From an uncultured Cetobacterium sp. (GTDB taxonomy: Bacteria; Fusobacteriota; Fusobacteriia; Fusobacteriales; Fusobacteriaceae): 19,958 nt of DNA. The stretch is from contig CAAFWD010000191.1 in NCBI GenBank assembly GCA_900766645.1, positions 1 to 19,958 on the forward strand. The letters run 5' to 3'. The notes under the pieces are model-generated. The model saw only the letters and a list, made by a program, of their open reading frames with translations. It did not search any database and had not been told where the DNA came from. The translations under genes were made by a program, and so were the position numbers. This document shows, piece by piece, positions 14,844-19,958 of this stretch (within the stretch, counting starts at the first letter, position 1; each line of letters starts with the position of its first letter).

Positions 14844-16430
14844 ATGCTAAAGATTTTTTTGAATAGTATAGGTGGATTAGGAATATTTTTGTTTGGAATG
14901 AAATTAATGTCTGAAAATATACAAAAATTAGCAGGAGTTTCTCTTAGAAAAAAAATAGATAATATTGTTAATACTTTTTGGAAAAATGTTTTAGTAGGAG
15001 GTACTTTAACATCAATTTTACAATCCTCATCAGTAGTACTATGTATCGTTATAGGCCTTGTAAATTCTAGACTTTTGAGTTTAACACAAAGTTTGGGATT
15101 AATCTTGGGAGCAAATATAGGAACAACAGTAACAGCTTGGATTTTTACATTTAAAATAGGAGATCTTTCTCTCTTTTTTACAGGAATGATGATAATTATA
15201 TATTTGTACTTAAGAGAGGAAAAAATAAGAAGTAGAATAATATCATTGATGGGATTAGGAATGATTTTTTTAGGGCTTCAGATAATGAGTGAAAGTTTGA
15301 CCCCTTTAAGATATAATCAGGAGTATTTAAATTTTTTTCAGAAAATAAAAGCAGATGATTTTTTTAATACAATTTTAACAGTTGGAATAGGAGCAATTTT
15401 AACTGCTATAATCCAATCTTCCTCTGCAGCAATAGGTATATTAATAACTCTTTTAAATCAAAATCTTTTAGATTTAAAAACTGCTATGGGATTAGTAATA
15501 GGAGCTAATTTGGGAACAACCATAACACCTCTTTTAGCAACACTAACAAGTGGAAAAAATGGAAAAATAACAGGGTATATATGTTTTTTTGTAAATTTAT
15601 TTCAAGGTATATGGGGAATATTATTTTTTCCAATTTATAGCACATTGGTATTGAAGTTAGAAAATAAAATAGAACCAGCAGTTTTATTGGCATTATTTCA
15701 TACAACTTTAAATATTATAAATACGTTTTTTATTTTTTTCTTTTCAAAACGAATAGAAACATTTTTACAAATTTATGAAGATGATTCTCAAGTAGAAAGA
15801 AAAACAGAAATAGATTTCTTTTTAAAAATGACAACAGATAGTTTAACAGATGAAATTATGAGAGAAATACATAAAACATCTTTATCTATAAAGGAGATGT
15901 TTTATAAAATAGAAAAAATATTCGAAAATGAAGAAGATAAAAAAGATTTTGAAATTATAACAAAACTTAGAGATGATATTTTAGATATAGCTAAAGAGAT
16001 AAAAGAAGGAACTTTTAAATTTTTAAGAGATAAGCCAAGGGATAAAAACTATGAAGAAGTAAGAAGATCTTTGATCATTACAAATGAATACAAAGAGATT
16101 GCAGGATATTTATTTTGTATTTATAAAAAAATATTTGAGCAAAAAAATGATAAGAAAGAGATATATTTACAAGAAAATATTTTAAAGTTTCATTTAGAAA
16201 TTAGCGAAATTTTTAGAAAAGTAGATGAAATTTTAGAGTTTCAAGACGTTTTATTAAATGGAAATATAAAAAAAGAATTAAAAGTTTTAAAAAATAGTTG
16301 TAAAGAATTGAAAAAAGATTATATTTCTAGTTTAGACTTGGGAGAAATAAAAGATATTCAAAATGCAAATGAATTAGAAATTATAAATTATTACCGACGA
16401 TTAATCGATCATTTAGAAAAAATATATTAG
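14844..16430 (+). CDS. Na/Pi-cotransporter family protein with PhoU-like C-terminal domain
   Basis: A 528-aa inner-membrane protein of the NptA/PNaS family, which couples sodium to phosphate movement. The membrane half (about residues 1-310) contains the duplicated signature QSSS (60-63 and 191-194), each followed by a GAN-x-GTT motif (89-95 and 220-226). The rest (about 330-528) is hydrophilic, helical and lysine/glutamate-rich, matching the PhoU-like regulatory domain often fused to bacterial members. AAGGAG lies 7 nt before the ATG. It follows the tRNA terminator and runs almost straight into the tryptophan-attenuator promoter. Phosphate is the family default; some members may move other solutes. 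Confidence 0.88.
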   Translation: MLKIFLNSIGGLGIFLFGMKLMSENIQKLAGVSLRKKIDNIVNTFWKNVLVGGTLTSILQSSSVVLCIVIGLVNSRLLSLTQSLGLILGANIGTTVTAWIFTFKIGDLSLFFTGMMIIIYLYLREEKIRSRIISLMGLGMIFLGLQIMSESLTPLRYNQEYLNFFQKIKADDFFNTILTVGIGAILTAIIQSSSAAIGILITLLNQNLLDLKTAMGLVIGANLGTTITPLLATLTSGKNGKITGYICFFVNLFQGIWGILFFPIYSTLVLKLENKIEPAVLLALFHTTLNIINTFFIFFFSKRIETFLQIYEDDSQVERKTEIDFFLKMTTDSLTDEIMREIHKTSLSIKEMFYKIEKIFENEEDKKDFEIITKLRDDILDIAKEIKEGTFKFLRDKPRDKNYEEVRRSLIITNEYKEIAGYLFCIYKKIFEQKNDKKEIYLQENILKFHLEISEIFRKVDEILEFQDVLLNGNIKKELKVLKNSCKELKKDYISSLDLGEIKDIQNANELEIINYYRRLIDHLEKIY

Positions 16431-16437
16431 AAAATAC

Positions 16438-16466
16438 TTGTTTTTTTAAAAATATGATGTTAGAAT
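16438..16466 (+). promoter_or_regulatory. Promoter of the tryptophan leader and NSS symporter
   Basis: TTGTTT (16438-16443), a 17-nt spacer and TAGAAT (16461-16466) with a preceding TG-T, an extended -10. Transcription would start near 16473, 12 nt before the leader-peptide RBS. Confidence 0.7.
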
Positions 16467-16498
16467 GTCTAAAAATAATTAGTTGAGGAGGTTATATT

Positions 16499-16576
16499 GT
16501 GAATAAAAAATTAAATATTAATAAAAATAATATACCTTCATTAACAACAGTTTCATTTTGGTGGTGGACTTCGTAG
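16499..16576 (+). CDS. Tryptophan leader peptide, 25 aa, three consecutive Trp codons
   Basis: A short ORF with a GTG start. GAGGAGG (16485-16491) lies 7 nt upstream. The peptide begins MNKKLNIN and ends VSFWWWTS before TAG; the three TGG codons are at 16559-16567. Three Trp in 25 residues, next to the stop and upstream of a terminator, is the classic layout of a ribosome-mediated attenuator leader. When charged tRNA-Trp is scarce the ribosome should stall on these codons. It does not match TnaC, which has a single critical Trp. The gene symbol is left empty because no named homologue is recognised. Confidence 0.88.
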   Translation: MNKKLNINKNNIPSLTTVSFWWWTS

Positions 16577-16704
16577 GTTTGTAAAATCTTTTTTAAAGAT
16601 GATACAGATCTATTTTGAGTTTGTTTAAAATACCAAAAAGAACTGTATCCAAGATAATATTAAATTGTTTTAATTATCCGTAGATGCATTCTACGGATTT
16701 TTTT
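16577..16704 (+). promoter_or_regulatory. Tryptophan attenuator: alternative hairpins and intrinsic terminator
   Basis: The terminator is ATCCGTAGA (16676-16684) and TCTACGGAT (16690-16698) with a 5-nt loop and seven T, 7 nt before the RBS of the symporter. Upstream are a hairpin ATCTTT/AAAGAT (16586-16600) and a long stem GATACAG (16601-16607) with CTGTATC (16643-16649) enclosing TATTTT/AAAATA. GATAAT/ATTATC (16653-16678) reaches the first bases of the terminator arm and could be part of an antiterminator. TTTTGGT, overlapping the first Trp codon (16556-16562), is complementary to ACCAAAA (16632-16638), a pairing that a stalled ribosome would block. There is no T-box motif. Which pairings win needs folding and testing. 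Confidence 0.8.
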
Positions 16705-16722
16705 ATTTTAAGGAGGAAAAAA

Positions 16723-18036
16723 GTGAAAGAAGAAAGAGAGAAGTTTAGTAACAGAGTAGGATTTATTTTATCATGTGTGGGAGCAGCTATAGGACTTGGA
16801 AATATCTGGCTTTTCTCTTGGAAGTTAGGAACTTACGGAGGAGGAGCTTTTCTGATTCCTTATTTTATATTCATGGGATTATTTGCGTATGTTGGGCTTG
16901 TTGGAGAGATTTCGTTTGGAAGAATGATGAAAAGTGGTGTTTTAGGTGTTGAAAAACTTATGAAAGAAAAAAATGTACCTTTTTCAAAAGTATTGCCTTT
17001 AATTCCAGTTATATCAGTTGCCGGGATATTTACATTCTATGTAATTGTTTTTGGATGGATAATAAAATATTTTATTTCATATCTAACTATGGATATGAAC
17101 AATATTAACTATGGTGAATTTTTCTCATCTGTTACAGGAACGGTTCAATCTATTCAATGGCATGCTTTGGGAGTGGTATTATGTATTATGATAATCTCTA
17201 TGGGAGTGCTAAAAGGGATAGAAAAAATCAATAAAATTGTGATGCCATTAATGTTTGTTATTTTTTTAGGACTTATGGTAAGATCTCTAACTTTGCCAGG
17301 AGCTATGGAAGGAGTCAAATATTTATTAATACCTAAATGGGATCTGTTATTAAAACCAATTACTTGGGTAATGGCATTAGGACAAGCATTTTTTACAGTT
17401 GGGCTTAGTGGATCAGCACTTTTGGTTTATGGGAGTTATTTAGGAGATGATATAGATATATCAAATAGTGTTATTCACACTTGCATTTTAGATACTTGTG
17501 CAGCATTAATGGCAGGGTTTATAATTATTCCGGCAGCTTTCTCATTTGGATTTGAACCAAGTGCAGGACCGAGCTTATTATTTATAACTCTTCCAGCAGT
17601 TTTTAGTAAAATAGTAGGTGGGAAAATATTAGGAGCGATCTTCTTTTTAAGTATTATATTTGCGGCAGTTTCTTCAGCTATAAATCAGTTAGAAGTTCCA
17701 GTAGAAGCGATAATGAGTAAATTTTCAATAAGTAGAGTAAAGGCGAGTATAATAATGGGGTTAGTATTATTTGCATTGGGAATTCCTTTAGATTTGAATA
17801 TGGAGCTTTTTGGGAAATTTGCTAATTTGATGTCAATATATTTAATTCCTATGGGAGCAGTTATAGTTTTAGGATTCTTCTTTTGGGGAATAGATAGTAA
17901 AATTGTAATAAATGCTATAGATTTAGGAGCAAAAAAGAAAGTTGGAGCTAAGATTTTAAGTGTAGGAAAATATATATTTGTACCAGGAGTTGTAATAATC
18001 CTTATACTGGGGATATTATTTGGTGGAATTGGATAA
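16723..18036 (+). CDS. NSS-family sodium:amino-acid symporter, predicted tryptophan importer
   Basis: A 437-aa inner-membrane protein of the neurotransmitter:sodium symporter family (LeuT fold) with about 11 hydrophobic segments, common in bacterial members. TM1 reads VGAAIGLGNIWLFSWKLG and is followed by YGGGAFLIPY. The family's usual NIWRFP is here NIWLFS, so the conserved extracellular-gate Arg is replaced by Leu30. The GTG at 16723 is chosen because AGGAGG lies 6 nt upstream; a longer reading from ATG 16684 begins inside the terminator hairpin. Known relatives include TnaT (Trp) and the Fusobacterium Tyt1 (Tyr). The upstream leader with three Trp codons predicts tryptophan as substrate. 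No terminator separates it from the downstream peptidase gene. Confidence 0.9.
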   Translation: MKEEREKFSNRVGFILSCVGAAIGLGNIWLFSWKLGTYGGGAFLIPYFIFMGLFAYVGLVGEISFGRMMKSGVLGVEKLMKEKNVPFSKVLPLIPVISVAGIFTFYVIVFGWIIKYFISYLTMDMNNINYGEFFSSVTGTVQSIQWHALGVVLCIMIISMGVLKGIEKINKIVMPLMFVIFLGLMVRSLTLPGAMEGVKYLLIPKWDLLLKPITWVMALGQAFFTVGLSGSALLVYGSYLGDDIDISNSVIHTCILDTCAALMAGFIIIPAAFSFGFEPSAGPSLLFITLPAVFSKIVGGKILGAIFFLSIIFAAVSSAINQLEVPVEAIMSKFSISRVKASIIMGLVLFALGIPLDLNMELFGKFANLMSIYLIPMGAVIVLGFFFWGIDSKIVINAIDLGAKKKVGAKILSVGKYIFVPGVVIILILGILFGGIG

Positions 18037-18050
18037 CTAATACTTTAGAA

Positions 18051-18078
18051 TTGAACAAAAATATGGTATATTTAATAT
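18051..18078 (+). promoter_or_regulatory. Possible internal promoter before pepP
   Basis: TTGAAC (18051-18056), a 16-nt spacer and TAATAT (18073-18078). This is a moderate match; read-through from the symporter gene is also possible. Confidence 0.4.
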
Positions 18079-18101
18079 AAAATACAAGGGGGTAAAATAA
18101 T

Positions 18102-19487
18102 ATGTTTTTAAAAGATACTTACATAGAAAGAAGAAATAGATTAAAGAGTATTTTAGGTAATGGTTTAGTTATAATTCCAGGAAACTCGGAGTCTCCAATG
18201 TCTTATAAAGATAATGCCTATAATTTTATTCAAGATTCTACTTTCCTATATTATTTTGGATTAAATTCACCGGACTTAGTAGGAGTTATTGATATAGAAA
18301 ATAATAAAGAATATATTTTTGGAAAAGAGTTTACTATTGATGATATTGTATGGATGGGACAGCAAAAAACTTTTAAAGAAAGATCTTTAGAAGTGGGAAT
18401 AGAGAATTTTTTAGAAAAAGAAGAATTGGAAAATATTATAAAGTTTGCAAAAGAAAAAAATCAAAAGATTCATTATACAAATCAATATAGAGTAGATAAT
18501 ATAATTCTATTAGGAGAACTTTTAGAAAAAGATTTTAAAGAAATAAACATGGATTTTTCAGAAGAGTTAGTAAAAGCTATTGTTTTAATGAGAAATATAA
18601 AAACAGCTGAAGAGATTATAGAGATGGAAAAAGCGACGAATGTTACAAGAGAAATGCATTTAGAAGCTATGAAAATAGTTAAAGCAGGAATGAAAGAGTA
18701 TGAAGTTGCAGCAGCAGTAGAAATGATCACTAAAAAATATAATGGAACTGCATCATTCCACACTATTTGTACAATCAATGGGCAAATTTTACATAACCAT
18801 TATCATGGGAACACTTTAAAAGATGGAGATCTGTTACTATTAGATTGTGGGGCTAGATTAGATAATGGTTATTGTGGAGACATGACCACAGTTTTTCCTG
18901 TGTCAGGAAAATTTGATGATAGACAAAAGGATATTTATTCTCTTTTAATAAAAATGTTTGAAAAAGCAGAAGAAGTTACAAAACCTGGAGTTACAAATAA
19001 AGAGGTACACTTAAGTGTATGTAAAGTACTTGCTGAAGGGATGATTGAAAGAGGGTTATTAAAAGGAAATGTAGATGAAATTGTTACTGCAGGAGCACAT
19101 GCATTATTTTTTCCACATGGATTAGGGCATATGATAGGTTTAGATGTCCATGATATGGAAAACTTGGGAGAAAAATATGTAGGATATACTGAAGATATTG
19201 AAAGAAGTACTCAATTTGGATTAAAATCTTTAAGACTTGGAAGAAAGTTAGAACCTGGATTTGTAATAACTATTGAACCAGGGATATATTTTATTCCCGA
19301 ATTAATTACAAAGTGGAAAAATCAAGGATTACATACTGAATTTATAAATTATGAAGCAGTTGAAGAGTATATAGGTTTAGGTGGAATGAGATATGAAGGT
19401 GATTTTTTAATAACAGAAAACGGAAATAGAAGACTTGGAAATAAAATGCCAAAAACATTTGAAGAGATAGAAGCGGCGATGATCTAA
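18102..19487 (+). CDS. pepP: Xaa-Pro aminopeptidase (M24B, aminopeptidase P)
   Basis: A 461-aa cytosolic metallopeptidase that removes an N-terminal residue preceding proline. An AMP_N domain (about 1-130) is followed by the pita-bread catalytic domain. All five metal ligands are visible: Asp248 in LLLDCGAR, Asp260 in YCGDMTT, His343 in HGLGHMIG, Glu392 in ITIEPGIY and Glu432 in MRYEGDFL. The supporting His339 is also present. AAGGGGG lies about 10 nt before the ATG. It ends in TAATG, its stop overlapping the start of the next gene, so the two are translationally coupled. Confidence 0.95.
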   Translation: MFLKDTYIERRNRLKSILGNGLVIIPGNSESPMSYKDNAYNFIQDSTFLYYFGLNSPDLVGVIDIENNKEYIFGKEFTIDDIVWMGQQKTFKERSLEVGIENFLEKEELENIIKFAKEKNQKIHYTNQYRVDNIILLGELLEKDFKEINMDFSEELVKAIVLMRNIKTAEEIIEMEKATNVTREMHLEAMKIVKAGMKEYEVAAAVEMITKKYNGTASFHTICTINGQILHNHYHGNTLKDGDLLLLDCGARLDNGYCGDMTTVFPVSGKFDDRQKDIYSLLIKMFEKAEEVTKPGVTNKEVHLSVCKVLAEGMIERGLLKGNVDEIVTAGAHALFFPHGLGHMIGLDVHDMENLGEKYVGYTEDIERSTQFGLKSLRLGRKLEPGFVITIEPGIYFIPELITKWKNQGLHTEFINYEAVEEYIGLGGMRYEGDFLITENGNRRLGNKMPKTFEEIEAAMI

Positions 19488-19900
19488 TGAAAAAAATTAT
19501 ATTAATGATTCTTCTTTTGGGAGGAATAGCTTATGGGAGTGAAGGTATGAATTTAGAAAAATGTCCAGATTCTCCAAATTGTGTAATAACAGATAAAAGT
19601 GATAAAAAGCATTATATAGAACCAATATCTTTTAAAAGCGCAAATTTAATGTTAGTAAACAAAAAACTTGTGGATATATTAAAAGAATTGGGTGGAGATG
19701 TTGTAGAAAATAATGGAGAATATATTAAAGTAGTATTTTCAACTAAAGTATTTAAATTTAAAGATATTGCAGAATTTAAAATATCTTTAAAGGATCAAAA
19801 GATCTATTTGAGGTCTGCAGCTCAAAGTGGTTGGTATGATTTTGGTGTAAATAGAAAAAGAATTGAAAAGATTAGAGAATTGATGAGAGAAGGAAAGTAA
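19487..19900 (+). CDS. DUF1499 family exported protein
   Basis: A 137-aa protein of unknown function. The signal peptide MKKIILMILLLGGIAYGS suggests export to the periplasm, with cleavage near AYG. The mature part has the DUF1499 hallmarks: CPDSPNCV near the N-terminus, a central VVFSTKVFKFKDIAEFKI strand region and the C-terminal RSAAQSGWYDFGVNRKRIEKIR. The two Cys could form a disulfide. Its ATG overlaps the pepP stop by one base, so it is co-translated with that gene. Confidence 0.88.
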   Translation: MKKIILMILLLGGIAYGSEGMNLEKCPDSPNCVITDKSDKKHYIEPISFKSANLMLVNKKLVDILKELGGDVVENNGEYIKVVFSTKVFKFKDIAEFKISLKDQKIYLRSAAQSGWYDFGVNRKRIEKIRELMREGK

Positions 19901-19958
19901 TTGAAAAAAGAGTTATTAAAGTATTTAAAGCTTTTAATTGGACTAGTAATTTGTGCTC
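19901..19958 (+). CDS. Start of a membrane protein, cut by the window end
   Basis: A TTG directly after the DUF1499 stop opens a frame that stays open to the window end. It reads MKKELLKYLKLLIGLVICA, a short basic stretch followed by a hydrophobic segment. AAGGA lies about 6-7 nt upstream. Only 19 codons are visible, so the family cannot be named. Confidence 0.55.
   Translation, partial: MKKELLKYLKLLIGLVICA

Noticed and set aside
16577..16704. T-box riboswitch for tRNA-Trp before the symporter
   Set aside because: No T-box consensus (AGGGTGGNACCGCG-like) or specifier-loop structure is seen; the leader ORF with three Trp codons explains the region better.
16684..16722. Extended N-terminus of the NSS symporter starting at ATG 16684
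   Set aside because: That ATG lies inside the terminator hairpin and has no RBS; GTG 16723 has AGGAGG 6 nt upstream and starts the family's normal N-terminus.

Overview
This window is AT-rich DNA with strong AGGAGG-type ribosome binding sites and codon use dominated by TTA, AGA and GGA. It encodes outer-membrane and periplasmic proteins, including a Tsx-like barrel and signal peptides of the form MKK...AFG/AYG. Together these suggest a Gram-negative, fermentative Fusobacteriota member of the Fusobacterium/Cetobacterium type. That assignment is inference from gene content and composition.

Layout. (1) 2-799: 3' part of a MalY/PatB-type aminotransferase (C-S lyase), closed by a two-way terminator. 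(2) 5787-844, minus strand: a sugar-uptake operon in the order ABC ATPase (RbsA/MglA type), permease, periplasmic binding protein, xylulokinase-type kinase. It has a promoter at 5838-5866 and a GC-rich hairpin between the binding-protein and kinase genes. (3) 7943-5985, minus strand: a CobD-like PLP enzyme followed by a Tsx-like outer-membrane channel, probably one transcript. (4) 8085-10461, plus strand: yvcK and an M18 aminopeptidase. (5) 10462-10993: a stretch without a conventional gene, holding a minus-strand RNA unit. It has a good promoter, a cobalamin riboswitch aptamer, a nine-codon ORF with a strong RBS, an inverted repeat, an A/C-rich tail and a shared terminator. No normal gene follows the riboswitch. 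(6) 10994-13548: FabK/nitronate-monooxygenase-like protein, ZupT-type ZIP metal transporter and MarC family protein. (7) 14341-13583, minus strand: exonuclease III. (8) 14477-14712: a tRNA-Pro(UGG), tRNA-Trp(CCA), tRNA-Met(CAU) cluster with its own promoter and terminator. (9) 14844-16430: Na/Pi-cotransporter family protein with a PhoU-like tail. (10) 16438-18036: a complete-looking tryptophan attenuator (promoter, 25-codon leader peptide with three consecutive Trp codons, alternative hairpins, intrinsic terminator) in front of an NSS-family sodium:amino-acid symporter. (11) 18102-19958: aminopeptidase P, a DUF1499 protein and the start of another membrane protein.

The two observations most worth following are RNA-level. 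One is the ribosome-mediated attenuator, which predicts that the NSS symporter imports tryptophan. The other is the apparently orphan cobalamin riboswitch, which either drives a B12-regulated small RNA or micropeptide, or is the remnant of a lost B12-controlled gene. With two peptidases and an amino-acid symporter in the window, peptide and amino-acid use appears prominent in this organism.
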